Source: JANOXC01 sp031418215
Lineage (GTDB): Bacteria > Bacteroidota > Bacteroidia > AKYH767-A > OLB10
Reading direction: 5' to 3'
Length of the DNA stretch: 64,000 nucleotides
Assembly (NCBI GenBank): GCA_031418215.1
Contig: JANOXC010000103.1
Location: 89,984-153,983, forward strand
A program made the position numbers and the translations under genes. Position 1 is the first letter of the stretch, and every line of letters begins with the position of its first letter. This document shows positions 1 to 8,839 of the stretch, in pieces. Under the pieces are notes generated by a model. It did not search any database and was not told where the DNA came from. It was given only the letters and a program-made list of their open reading frames with translations.

Positions 1-378
1 TGCAATTAGTGAGCCATCAGCTAGTCCGCCTTCCCCATGGCAATGCATGCAGAAAATATCATACAATCTTTTTCCTTCCTCAAGATTTTCCTTAGTCTCA
101 GGAAATAAATTCTTCATGTCTTTTCCGGCTGCTTCATAACCTTCATTGGATGCAGGATAAGGGAAAAAGGCATACCCTCTTGGCAATGTGCCGACAACGG
201 GATGTTGCATGGTAAGGCTGTCTTTAAAATTTGGGTTACCGGAATATACTTCATAGGAAGAAGAACGATACATGTCGGGCATGTATTCGAGACCCGGTTG
301 TTTTGGGTCTTTGCCACAGGATGCAATAACAATTATCATTGCAACGGCAGCAAAGGCTATATATATTCTTTTATTCAT
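1..378 (-). CDS. actE: Alternative complex III subunit ActE, monohaem cytochrome c lipoprotein (partial, C-terminus off window)
   Basis: Reading the minus strand from the ATG at 378 gives 126 residues without a stop before the window edge. The product starts with a short hydrophobic signal peptide ending in a lipobox-like IASC (Cys21), so it is probably a lipoprotein. Near the visible end is a c-type haem motif CMHCH (about residues 110-114) followed by HGEGG, as in class I cytochromes c. In alternative complex III, which oxidises quinol and reduces periplasmic electron carriers, ActE is the monohaem subunit. It directly follows actD, as expected for the actABCDE order. The rest of the gene and any actF would lie outside the window. 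The call rests on the motif plus operon position. Confidence 0.85.
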   Translation of the reverse strand, partial: MNKRIYIAFAAVAMIIVIASCGKDPKQPGLEYMPDMYRSSSYEVYSGNPNFKDSLTMQHPVVGTLPRGYAFFPYPASNEGYEAAGKDMKNLFPETKENLEEGKRLYDIFCMHCHGEGGLADGSLIA

Positions 379-433
379 ACTATTCTAATATATATTTTAA
401 ATTAATGTATCTGAGCGGGCAGCATTATTGTAT

Positions 434-958
434 TTATCCTTTTGTTTCTACAGCACCTGCCTGCATAAACATTCCTTTAATAGCTTCTGATGATTGTCCT
501 TCTTTTACCTGAACAGTCATCACAAAATGATCATCAGCCTGACGCGGATCCAGTATAACAGGCTCCACACCGGGCAATAGTTTACTACGCAAGTAGAATG
601 TAATTACCATTCCATGCGCAGCACAAAGCACAGTACTTTCAAATATGATGGGTACGTATGCAGGAAGATTTTTATAGAAAGCAAAAGATGGCTTTCCACC
701 TATATCCATTGGCCAGTCGAAGATGTTCATGTACCAGATCATCAGCATCGCCAGACAGCTGCCTGTCATTCCATAAATGAAACAGCAAATGGAAATACGT
801 GTGCGTTTCAATCCAAGCACTTCATCGATACCATGAATAGGAAATGGAGAAACAACATCTTTTACATTCAATCCCTGGGCACGTAACTGAGGGATAGCAT
901 TTAACACCATTTCATCATCATTAAAGATGCCATATATAAATTTCTTAGCAGCGCTCAT
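434..958 (-). CDS. actD: Alternative complex III subunit ActD (DUF3341 membrane protein)
   Basis: A 174-residue protein with the layout of ActD: a soluble N-terminal part (KFIYGIFNDDEMVLNAIPQL), two membrane segments around residues 55-80 and 95-120, and a soluble C-terminal part. ActD is an accessory membrane subunit of alternative complex III without known cofactors. Its ATG overlaps the actC stop by four bases (ATGA), which indicates translational coupling. The family is DUF3341, found almost only in act operons. No irregularities are visible. Confidence 0.92.
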   Translation of the reverse strand: MSAAKKFIYGIFNDDEMVLNAIPQLRAQGLNVKDVVSPFPIHGIDEVLGLKRTRISICCFIYGMTGSCLAMLMIWYMNIFDWPMDIGGKPSFAFYKNLPAYVPIIFESTVLCAAHGMVITFYLRSKLLPGVEPVILDPRQADDHFVMTVQVKEGQSSEAIKGMFMQAGAVETKG

Positions 959-2352
959 GAATGTACCTCCTTGCTTTTTAATACTTGTGCTTTTTTGGAT
1001 TTTTCACCAGATGATTTAATGATTGTTTTTAACTCGCTCATTGCAATTACCGGGAAGAATCGGGTAAACAACAGGAAGCAGGTGAAGAACAGTCCCAGTG
1101 AACCAATAAAAATTCCGATCTCGACCCATGTAGGGTGATACATCGTCCAACTGGAAGGAATATAATCACGGTGAAGTGAAGTAACGATAATTACAAATCG
1201 TTCGAACCACATACCGACGTTTACAAAAATACTAATGATAAATGTGGCGAAAATACTTTCACGTAAACGCTTACTCCAGAATAACTGCGGTGTAATAACG
1301 TTGCAGGTCATCATACTCCAGTATGCCCACCAGTAAGGACCGGTAGCACGATTGATAAATGCATATTGTTCATATTCCACTCCTGAATACCAGGCTATGA
1401 AAAATTCAGTAATGTAGGCAACACCTACAATAGAACCGGTGATAAGGATTACGCGGTTCATCATATCAATATGATAAACTGTTATGTATTCTTCCAGACC
1501 TAACACTTTACGAGTAATGATTAACAATGTTTGAACCATTGCAAAACCTGAAAAGATGGCACCGGCCACAAAGTATGGAGGGAAGATAGTTGTATGCCAA
1601 CCCGGAACAACCGACGTGGCAAAGTCCATTGATACTACTGAGTGAACTGAAAGTACAAGTGGTGTGGAAATTCCTGCAAGCACTAATGATACCTCTTCAA
1701 ATCGCTGCCAGTTCTTTGCTGTTCCTGTCCAGCCGAAGCTCAAGATTGTATACCAGAATTTTCTTGCCTTTGTTTTTGCACGATCACGTACAACAGCAAA
1801 ATCAGGAATTAAACCGGTATACCAGAAAACCAATGATACAGAAAAGTAAGTAGAGATTGCAAATACATCCCACACAAGGGGAGAGTTAAAGTTTACCCAT
1901 AATGAACCAAACTGGTTGGCTAATGGCAACGGCCAATATGCTACCCATGGACGACCCATGTGTGCTACAATAAAAGATGCTGCACATATTACGGCAAAGA
2001 TGGTCATCGCCTCTGCTGAACGATTGATGGATAAGCGCCATTTCTGACGAAATAATAATAGAATCGCTGAGATAAGCGTTCCGGCATGACCAATACCCAC
2101 CCACCAAACGAAGTTGGTAATATCCCATGCCCAGCCTACCGTTTTATTGAGACCCCAAACACCAAGGCCCGTGCCTACGGTATAGGATACAACAATGAGC
2201 CACCAAATAAATGCGGCTAATGAAAAGCTAAATGCAAGCCACCACCATTTATTAGCCTTGCCCTCAATAGGCCTGCATACATCTTCTGTGATGCTGTGCC
2301 ATGTTTTATCACCCAAAATTAATGGCGGGCGTAGATTTGATTCTTTTTGCAT
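955..2352 (-). CDS. actC: Alternative complex III subunit ActC (NrfD/PsrC-like quinol-binding membrane protein)
   Basis: A 465-residue integral membrane protein with about ten predicted helices, typical of the NrfD/PsrC-like subunits of alternative complex III. ActC and its paralogue ActF are the large membrane subunits; ActC carries the quinol site and a candidate proton path. Recognisable segments include WAWDITNFVWWVGIGHAGT and HRDYIPSSWTMYHPTWVEIG, both typical of act operons. The start lies 50 bp downstream of actB and the stop overlaps actD. The actB-actC gap contains an (AT)n tract (2393-2401). Confidence 0.95.
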   Translation of the reverse strand: MQKESNLRPPLILGDKTWHSITEDVCRPIEGKANKWWWLAFSFSLAAFIWWLIVVSYTVGTGLGVWGLNKTVGWAWDITNFVWWVGIGHAGTLISAILLLFRQKWRLSINRSAEAMTIFAVICAASFIVAHMGRPWVAYWPLPLANQFGSLWVNFNSPLVWDVFAISTYFSVSLVFWYTGLIPDFAVVRDRAKTKARKFWYTILSFGWTGTAKNWQRFEEVSLVLAGISTPLVLSVHSVVSMDFATSVVPGWHTTIFPPYFVAGAIFSGFAMVQTLLIITRKVLGLEEYITVYHIDMMNRVILITGSIVGVAYITEFFIAWYSGVEYEQYAFINRATGPYWWAYWSMMTCNVITPQLFWSKRLRESIFATFIISIFVNVGMWFERFVIIVTSLHRDYIPSSWTMYHPTWVEIGIFIGSLGLFFTCFLLFTRFFPVIAMSELKTIIKSSGEKSKKAQVLKSKEVHS

Positions 2353-2402
2353 AGATGAATAAAATTTCTTGTTAGTTGCCTCTTAATTGCTAATATATAT
2401 AA

Positions 2403-5400
2403 TCAGGCTTCTTTTTTCTCTGATACTTTATTACGAACCTTGGTGTGATAATAAACTGATGGCTGTGTATCCAGCTCTTCCAATAAACTGTAAGAACGAG
2501 GATCGGCATTTGCTTTCACTATCTCACTTTCTTTATCCAAAGAATCACCAAAGATGATTGCATTGGTAGGGCATGATTGTGCACATGCTGTTTTTATCTC
2601 TCCGTCAATTGGTCGACGTCCTGCTTTCTTGGCATCAAGCTTACCATATTGAATACGTTGAATACACATCGTGCATTTTTCCATTACACCACGTGAGCGA
2701 ACAACGACATCTGGATTCAACACCATCTTGCCTAAGTTGTCATACTGGTTATAAGGGAACTGCTCATTCTCGTTGTAGCGGAACCAATTAAATCTTCTTA
2801 CTTTATATGGACAGTTATTCGCACAATATCTGGTACCTACACAACGGTTGTAAGCCATCATGTTTAATCCTTCCATACTATGTGTTGTTGCTACAACTGG
2901 ACAAACCGTTTCACAAGGTGCATGATTACAATGTTGACACATAACCGGCTGAAACACCACCTCCGGGTTATCGGCTGCCGGCTTCTCCATCTCGGCATAC
3001 ATACTTAATTTGCCTAATTTTTTTGCTTCAGCATTCTCTTTAGTCGTATCGCTGCTGTAATAACGATCGATACGGATCCAATGCATCTCGCGGCTGCGGC
3101 CAATTTCATCTTTACCAACAACAGGAACATTATTTTCCGCAGTACAAGCAACCACACAAGCGCCACATCCAATACATGCATTCAAATCAATGGACATGTT
3201 CCAGAAGTGATTTGTTTTGGGGTGACCGGGATTTTTTTCCGTAGCCCACAAGTCCAACTCACCAGGTTTCTTCTTACCATAAGGAGAAGCTATTGTTAAT
3301 TGGGCATTACCTGAATTTGGTTTTACTAACCACTCAGCTAATGTTGTCTCCTTTACAATTTCGCGACCCATCATGGTATGGTGCGTCTGCGTTGTTGCAA
3401 GTTCATATAAATCATCCGGAGTCTTTGTTACACTTACACCGGTTGCATAATATTTCATCGCTCCATTCTCAACGCTAACGAATGGATAAACGTTAACTCC
3501 AACATTGTTGCCAGCTTTACCAACCTTTGTTCTTCCATATCCTAAGGCTATGGCTAAAGTTTCATCCGTCATTCCGGGTTGCAGCAATACAGGGCCTTTT
3601 ATTTTAAAGTCTCCTGCCTTCACTTCAATTACTGTTCCCTGAACGTAACCCATCTTCTTTGCATATGCAGGTAATACAGCAAAGTAATTATCCCAACACA
3701 CTTTTGAAACCGGATCCGGTAATTCCTGCAACCATGGATTATTAGCCTGGTTACCATCACCCAATCCTGTTTTTGTATACAATACTAATTCAACACCAGG
3801 TTTTGGTTGTTGTGTTTTTGCAGCAGCATCTTGAATATTGCCTGTGAATGCCACAACAGCACCGGCATTAACATTTATTTCAAATATTCCGTCCTGTAAA
3901 GATTTATTCCAAAAAGCTTCAAATGAACTCATACCAGACTGCTGAGAAAACATATTTGCTTTCCAATACTCTTCTATATATGTATGGAAATCCGTATTTG
4001 CAGCTTCAGCCCAAGTTAATAGACTTGATTGTGCTTGTCTTGTATCAAACAAATTCTCAATAGTTGGTTGGCCGAGGCTAAAAACACCTTTTATGGGTTC
4101 AGCATCACTCCATGACTCCAGATAATGAGAATCAGGACAGATATAATCACAAACGGCGGAAGTTTCGTCCTCGCGATCAGCAAAAGAAATTTTTACGCCT
4201 GCTTTATTAATTGCTGCTTGCAATGCAGGCATGCTATATCCGGGGTTTGCATTATATATAATCACAGCTCCCACTTCACCGTTGTTTAGTTCAGTGATAA
4301 GTGAAGCAACTGCTTCATCGTTACTTGCACGTATTAAATAGGGCTGATCAGCATTGATGGTGTTACCATAGCTTCCCAACATACTGTTAATAGCATTCAC
4401 AAGCACTTGCTCATTGGGATCATTAGATCCGGAAACAACAAGAGCCTTTCCTTTTGCATTCCATAATTCCTGTGCTACGGAGTCAATTGTTTTATCGGCT
4501 GGAATGGATGGTGCATTTACTGCTACTCCTCCTGACAATGATGCAATCTTATTATATAAGGCAGCCACTGCAGCACTCTGTTCACTTGCACGAATCTTGT
4601 AGCGGTTGTCGGCATTTGATCCGGTTAAAGAAAGCATGGTTTCAAACTGAATATGTCTTGACATATTTTTCTTGCCCCCACGCAGTTTCCTTGTAGCTGC
4701 ATACTGACGTGAAATTTCAATTGGCGACAACCAATTCACGAGGAAGTCAGCACCGAAGCTTACAATTACATCTGCCTTATCAAAGCGGTATCCCGGAATT
4801 GAAAACTTTCCAAATGACAATTCATTTCCTTTTAATAAGCCGTAACTTGAAACAGCATCATACACCACTTGTTTGGTAGTAGGGTATTTAGCAGTAAAAT
4901 CAGTCATCACCTTTTTAGTAGAAGGACTGCTAACAGAAGAAGAGAGAATAACAATCTTTTTTCCCGATGCACTTACTTCAGCTAATTTCTTTTTTATTTC
5001 ACCATCGACAGAAGCCCATGTTGATACTTTTTTATTGGCTAACGGACCTTTTAAACGTGCACTGTCATATAATCCCAAAACAGAAGCCTGCACCCGTGCA
5101 CTCGTTCCACCTTTTGAAAATGAAGATAATTCATTGCCTTCGATTTTAATTGGGCGACCTTCACGTGTCTTTACAAGCACACTGCAATAATCACTGCCGT
5201 CAAAATAGGTAGAAGCATAATAATTAGGAACCCCTAATGTTAACTCCTCAGGCTTTATTACATAAGGAATTGCCTTTTTAACAGGGGCCTGACAAGCTGC
5301 TAAGGAAGCGGCTGCTACACTGAATCCCATGAATTTCAAAAAGTCTCTTCTTGAGGTGTTATCTGTTGAAGATGCTTTATTACTCATCACTTCATCAACA

Positions 5401-5492
5401 GGAAGGTGCTCAAAAAATTCATTGTTCTTCAAACGAACGAATTCCGCATCGTTTTGCAGTTCTTCAACACCTTTCCAATATTGTTTTTCCAT
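2403..5492 (-). CDS. actB: Alternative complex III subunit ActB (molybdopterin oxidoreductase-like plus ferredoxin domain)
   Basis: A 1029-residue fusion typical of ActB. The N-terminus has a twin-arginine motif (SRRDFLKFMGF, near residues 47-57) followed by a hydrophobic stretch ending LAAC, so the protein is folded before Tat export and may be lipid-anchored. The central part resembles the molybdopterin oxidoreductase fold but in this family binds no molybdenum cofactor. The C-terminal ferredoxin-like domain has the cysteine groups CIGCGACVVAC (near residue 772), CQHCNHAPCETVCP, CVGTRYCANNCP and CTMC/CAQSCP, which ligate the Fe-S clusters. It acts on the periplasmic side between ActC and ActA. 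Confidence 0.96.
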   Translation of the reverse strand: MEKQYWKGVEELQNDAEFVRLKNNEFFEHLPVDEVMSNKASSTDNTSRRDFLKFMGFSVAAASLAACQAPVKKAIPYVIKPEELTLGVPNYYASTYFDGSDYCSVLVKTREGRPIKIEGNELSSFSKGGTSARVQASVLGLYDSARLKGPLANKKVSTWASVDGEIKKKLAEVSASGKKIVILSSSVSSPSTKKVMTDFTAKYPTTKQVVYDAVSSYGLLKGNELSFGKFSIPGYRFDKADVIVSFGADFLVNWLSPIEISRQYAATRKLRGGKKNMSRHIQFETMLSLTGSNADNRYKIRASEQSAAVAALYNKIASLSGGVAVNAPSIPADKTIDSVAQELWNAKGKALVVSGSNDPNEQVLVNAINSMLGSYGNTINADQPYLIRASNDEAVASLITELNNGEVGAVIIYNANPGYSMPALQAAINKAGVKISFADREDETSAVCDYICPDSHYLESWSDAEPIKGVFSLGQPTIENLFDTRQAQSSLLTWAEAANTDFHTYIEEYWKANMFSQQSGMSSFEAFWNKSLQDGIFEINVNAGAVVAFTGNIQDAAAKTQQPKPGVELVLYTKTGLGDGNQANNPWLQELPDPVSKVCWDNYFAVLPAYAKKMGYVQGTVIEVKAGDFKIKGPVLLQPGMTDETLAIALGYGRTKVGKAGNNVGVNVYPFVSVENGAMKYYATGVSVTKTPDDLYELATTQTHHTMMGREIVKETTLAEWLVKPNSGNAQLTIASPYGKKKPGELDLWATEKNPGHPKTNHFWNMSIDLNACIGCGACVVACTAENNVPVVGKDEIGRSREMHWIRIDRYYSSDTTKENAEAKKLGKLSMYAEMEKPAADNPEVVFQPVMCQHCNHAPCETVCPVVATTHSMEGLNMMAYNRCVGTRYCANNCPYKVRRFNWFRYNENEQFPYNQYDNLGKMVLNPDVVVRSRGVMEKCTMCIQRIQYGKLDAKKAGRRPIDGEIKTACAQSCPTNAIIFGDSLDKESEIVKANADPRSYSLLEELDTQPSVYYHTKVRNKVSEKKEA

Positions 5493-5599
5493 AGCTTAGT
5501 TATTGGTTATTGGGCTAAAACGTACATTTATAAATGCACTCAAACTATCCCAATTCTTTTTATTTTCCTGATAACTTAATTATCTAATTACTGAATTAT

Positions 5600-6835
5600 T
5601 TAATAATGGCAACGCGCACATTCTAACCCACCAATTTTATCGACGGTTATTTTTGCATCCTTACCATATTGCTTTTTCATATCCTCATGAAGCGCTGTGT
5701 AATATCCATTGCCTTCCATTTTTACTTCTGTATCACGGTGACACTGGATGCACCATCCCATATTTAAAGGAGAGAACTGCTTAACTACCTCCATTTCCTG
5801 AACAGGGCCATGACAGGTTTGGCATTCAATCTTGCCTACTACTACATGCTGAGAGTGGTTGAAGTATGCCAAATCTGGCAGATTATGAATACGTACCCAC
5901 TGAATAGCTTTTCCGGGACCGGTATATTGTGCCTTTGACGCATCCCATCCAACTGCATCATATATTTTTTGAATTTCTTCTTTCCCATATTGCGCCCCGG
6001 TCTGAACATATTTATGACAATTCATGCAGACATTTGGAGAAGGTATTCCGGCGTTTTTACTTTTCTCTGCTCCTGAGTGGCAGTATTTGCAATTGATGCC
6101 ATTGGTCCCGGCATGCATAGCATGTGAAAATTTAATAGGCTGATCAGGTTGATAATTTAGTTCCTGACCTATTCCGGCCAAAGCATACCATCCCTTGTAA
6201 CTGCTTACTACAGCACCCACAATTAAAAATACAGCTATTAATTTTTTGTGTTCGCGAATCCAGTGCTTGGTTCCCGCTTTGCCTTTCAAAACAACCGGTT
6301 CTGGCGTCCCTTCATTCTGACGAACTACTCTTTCAAGGCTTTTCTTTACCCTATTTAATATAGCGTAAATTCCAATCAACGCAATTACAACGATAACCAG
6401 CATCCAAGGAAAGCCTTCATCTTCCCCGGAAGCAGCTCCGGCAACTGGTGCGGCAGTTGTTGCTACTGCAGGCGCCTTATCATTTTCTGCTTTAACATAG
6501 GCCAAAACGGCTTTGATTTCCTCATCATTTAATGCCTGAGATGGCATCACCACTTTGTTGTTTTCCTCAAAAAGTTTCACAGCAGTGGCTTCGCCGCTTT
6601 TAATTACAGCCTGCGAATTCTTTATCCAAGGAAGAAGCCATGCGAGGGTGCGTCTTTTCTCAACATCCTTTAACCCGGGGCCAATTACTTTACTGTCGCT
6701 TGTTGCATGACAGGAAGCACAATTGTTTTGGAACAGGACTTTACCATCAGGCTGTGCTGATATGGGTTGGGAAGAAAACAAGAATAAAAACCCAATAAGG
6801 GCGATACAGCATTTACCGGTAATCTTGTGAATCAT
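5600..6835 (-). CDS. actA: Alternative complex III subunit ActA, multihaem cytochrome c with fused N-terminal cytochrome domain
   Basis: With the start at 6835 the product has 411 residues. A signal peptide (residues 1-28) is followed by a monohaem cytochrome c domain (CASCH, 39-43), then membrane segments at about 143-160 and 199-215, then five more CXXCH motifs (CKYCH 249, CMNCH 270, CQTCH 338, CIQCH 362, CARCH 406). The last five match the pentahaem ActA of alternative complex III, which passes electrons to periplasmic carriers. A longer frame reaches 6928, but a promoter-like element at 6911-6918 lies inside that extension and MIHKITGKCC starts a proper signal peptide, so 6835 is preferred. 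First gene of the operon. Confidence 0.93.
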   Translation of the reverse strand: MIHKITGKCCIALIGFLFLFSSQPISAQPDGKVLFQNNCASCHATSDSKVIGPGLKDVEKRRTLAWLLPWIKNSQAVIKSGEATAVKLFEENNKVVMPSQALNDEEIKAVLAYVKAENDKAPAVATTAAPVAGAASGEDEGFPWMLVIVVIALIGIYAILNRVKKSLERVVRQNEGTPEPVVLKGKAGTKHWIREHKKLIAVFLIVGAVVSSYKGWYALAGIGQELNYQPDQPIKFSHAMHAGTNGINCKYCHSGAEKSKNAGIPSPNVCMNCHKYVQTGAQYGKEEIQKIYDAVGWDASKAQYTGPGKAIQWVRIHNLPDLAYFNHSQHVVVGKIECQTCHGPVQEMEVVKQFSPLNMGWCIQCHRDTEVKMEGNGYYTALHEDMKKQYGKDAKITVDKIGGLECARCHY

Positions 6836-6910
6836 AGTTACATGATTAATAGTTAAGCGTTTACGGAAGATTTTTACCAATTCCTGACAATTATCCCGCA
6901 AAAGTGTGGG

Positions 6911-6940
6911 CAAATTTAACAGAAACAACAGGAAAGCAAA
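6911..6940 (-). promoter_or_regulatory. Bacteroidota-type promoter of the act operon
   Basis: On the minus strand TAAATTTG (6918-6911) matches the -7 element TAnnTTTG, and TTTG at 6940-6937 lies 18 bp upstream, close to the usual 19-21 bp spacing of the -33 element. Transcription would start near 6904, giving a leader of about 70 nt before the actA ATG at 6835. Confidence 0.6.
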
Positions 6941-7153
6941 TTTTTATGGGGGATATTTTTACACGTTTTTCCACTTATTTTTAGTTCAGGCTTAAGTTAA
7001 TTGGAATCAACTACTAAAAAAATTAAAAATGAAGAATCAAAATTTTTTTAAAATGCCGAAGATCGATTTTGAAAGCAAATGAATAATAGAAGACGTTGAA
7101 GTATGCTTCCGTTTTATTTTCTACAACAAAATACATTTCTATTGTTTTACCAA

Positions 7154-7161
7154 TACTTTTG
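7154..7161 (+). promoter_or_regulatory. TAnnTTTG promoter element before SPOR gene
   Basis: TACTTTTG matches the Bacteroidota -7 consensus and ends 7 nt before the ATG at 7169, implying a very short or absent leader. It argues against the longer frame that begins at 7103. Confidence 0.5.
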
Positions 7162-7168
7162 CATTGAA

Positions 7169-7555
7169 ATGATGCTACGATTTTCAATTGTATTTATTTG
7201 CTTATTCAATTCTGCGATTTTATTTGGTCAGTCTTTTAAGTCACAAGACAGCTTGGTGAACCAATTGATAGAGCGCCAAAAAGCAATCAATGCACAAAAG
7301 ATGACAATGTCGGGTTACCGTATTCAACTTTTTTTTGGTGGCGACCGGGCAAGGGCAAATAATATGCGTCTGGACTTTTTACAACAATATCCTGATTTGG
7401 GCGCCTATGTGATTTATCAACAGCCCAATTTCAAACTCCGCATTGGTGATTTTAAATCCAGAATGGAAGCTGCTACATTTTTGAAAGAAATGCAGCCTGG
7501 TTATTCAATGGCCTTTATTGTGCCTGATGAGGTGAAGTTGCCAGTTATCGAATAA
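7169..7555 (+). CDS. Exported SPOR-domain protein
   Basis: A 128-residue protein with an N-terminal signal peptide (MMLRFSIVFICLFNSAILFG) and, after a short linker, a SPOR-like domain: SGYRIQLFFGGDRARANNM, then a Y-rich middle and LRIGDFKSRMEAATFLKEM, the usual strand-helix-strand pattern. SPOR domains bind denuded septal peptidoglycan, so a periplasmic cell-wall-associated role is likely. The start at 7169 is chosen because it begins the signal peptide and follows a promoter element; the in-frame alternative at 7103 would add 22 atypical residues. It is divergent from the act operon. Confidence 0.8.
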   Translation: MMLRFSIVFICLFNSAILFGQSFKSQDSLVNQLIERQKAINAQKMTMSGYRIQLFFGGDRARANNMRLDFLQQYPDLGAYVIYQQPNFKLRIGDFKSRMEAATFLKEMQPGYSMAFIVPDEVKLPVIE

Positions 7556-7590
7556 CAGAAAAATCAGCGCTTTTGGTATAAACTTTATGT

Positions 7591-7650
7591 TTGAGTTGGT
7601 TTGAGTTGGTTTGAATTGGTTTGAATTAGTTTGAGTTGGTTTAGATAAGT
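7591..7650. repeat. Decanucleotide tandem repeat
   Basis: Five head-to-tail copies of TTGAGTTGGT (third copy TTGAATTGGT, fourth TTGAATTAGT) run from 7591 to 7640, followed by a degenerate sixth (TTAGATAAGT). It lies 35 bp downstream of the SPOR gene, in the same gap as a heptanucleotide array. Confidence 0.95.
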
Positions 7651-7680
7651 TAATATCAAACCTTTTATTTTTAGCGAAAC

Positions 7681-7729
7681 CAGAAACCAGAAACCAGAAA
7701 CTAGAAACTAGAAACTAGAAACTAGAAAC
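7681..7729. repeat. Heptanucleotide tandem repeat (C/T)AGAAAC x7
   Basis: Seven perfect-length units: three copies of CAGAAAC (7681-7701) then four of TAGAAAC (7702-7729), preceded by a partial unit GAAAC. The array ends 12 bp before the ATG at 7742. It is one of several heptanucleotide arrays in the window. Confidence 0.95.
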
Positions 7730-7741
7730 CTTTTCCAAACC

Positions 7742-8430
7742 ATGGAAGACGAAAAACCATATTTAATGGAAGAAATCCGTAAAGAATTCCAATTGGAACG
7801 CATGGTGCTTTTTAGTGATGCCGTTTCCGCCATTGTAATCACTTTGATGGCCATAGAAATACACTTGCCTCAATTTTCTGAGAAAATGACTGAGGCTGTA
7901 TTAGTTCATGAGCTGAAGCTTTTATTGCCTGTTTTTTTGCATACCTGGTAAGCTTCGTTTTCATCGGACAATCCTGGTATCGGCATTTGAAATTCTTCAG
8001 CCTATTAAAAGATTACGACAAAGGTTTGGTCGTCCGAAACCTGGTGATGTTGTTTTTTATTGGATTATTCCCTTTCGGTGCATCACTGGTTTCCCAAAGC
8101 GGAGGGCTTACAACACCCATCTATATTTATTTTGGCATCATATTCTGCTGCACAACAGCCCAGTATGTATTAAATTACTACATTGTTTATCAGCGTCCAC
8201 ATTTGTGCCGGATCACCAATACCAAAGAGGAAAAAGAATCACTGAAAAAAAGCAGGGATTTCCTGATTGGATTAATGGCAATAATGTTGTTGATCTTTAT
8301 TACTAATGAGGTTATTACAGACCCCGATCTCAAGCCACTTTCCGCAATTTGGGCATTGGTGTTTTTGGCGATAAGAAAGCTATCTTCAATGAAGAAAAGT
8401 GCCAGAAAAGCTACTCCTAAATCAAAATAA
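7742..8430 (+). pseudogene. TMEM175 (DUF1211) family potassium-channel-like membrane protein, frameshifted
   Basis: The first frame (7742-7951) carries the family signature RMVLFSDAVSAIVITLMAIE, matching the FSD-containing first helix of TMEM175 channels, and stops at TGG TAA (7951). The rest of the family sequence continues in another frame from GCATACCTGGTAAGC at 7939 (AYLVSFVFIGQSWYRHL...) to 8430, with further membrane helices and a basic C-terminal tail. The break lies in a run of seven T (7932-7938); eight would restore one frame (VFFAYLVSF). Bacterial TMEM175 proteins are potassium channels. The gene may be truly broken, slip-corrected or a sequencing error. The 7987 ORF is therefore the C-terminal part, not a separate gene. 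Confidence 0.8.
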
Positions 8431-8438
8431 TGTAAAAC

Positions 8439-8609
8439 TTAAGATGCTAACACCTTGGCATTCGGATATTTCACTGTCCACAATTTTAAGGCAGACATGT
8501 GAGGGATAGTAATAAAGGTGCGTTCATCTAATTGAACTTTAATTTTTGCTTTCGTAGGAGCCTGCGTCATGATGCGGTTCTTTACTCTACTGGGATATTT
8601 ATTTTTCAT
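8439..8609 (-). CDS. Small basic protein of unknown function (56 aa)
   Basis: The minus strand between two plus-strand genes holds a complete 56-codon frame from the ATG at 8609 to TAA at 8439. The product begins MKNKYPSRVKNRIMTQAPTK, is lysine-rich at the start, and has a hydrophobic C-terminal part (FITIPHMSALKLW...). On the minus strand TATCTTCG (8621-8614), one mismatch from TAnnTTTG, ends 4 nt before the ATG. I do not recognise the family. It fills most of the otherwise empty 409-bp gap 8431-8839. Confidence 0.55.
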   Translation of the reverse strand: MKNKYPSRVKNRIMTQAPTKAKIKVQLDERTFITIPHMSALKLWTVKYPNAKVLAS

Positions 8610-8811
8610 AGTACGAAGATAACCTTATTTAGCCAAATAAATTGCATAAACACTAATAAATATTACACTTATCAACAACGTAACATTGAAAATCAATGGG
8701 TAAGCTTCATTTGTTAGCTAAACTTTAACTTTTAGCTCAATTCCTTTACAGTTGAGGGTTTGAAGGGCATTGGTCATTATTAGCCAAAAAGACCTTCATT
8801 CTTGCTTGAAC

Positions 8812-8819
8812 TATATTTG
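8812..8819 (+). promoter_or_regulatory. TAnnTTTG promoter element before SIMPL gene
   Basis: TATATTTG is a perfect -7 match and ends 20 nt before the ATG at 8840. Confidence 0.5.
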
Positions 8820-8839
8820 CAACCCAATTAGCTAATCCG

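Noticed and set aside
7103..7168. Upstream extension of the SPOR protein
   Set aside because: It overlaps the promoter element and would precede the signal peptide with unusual aromatic residues.
7591..7729. Tandem arrays as CRISPR
   Set aside because: Units are 7 or 10 nt with no spacers of unique sequence, and no cas genes are present.
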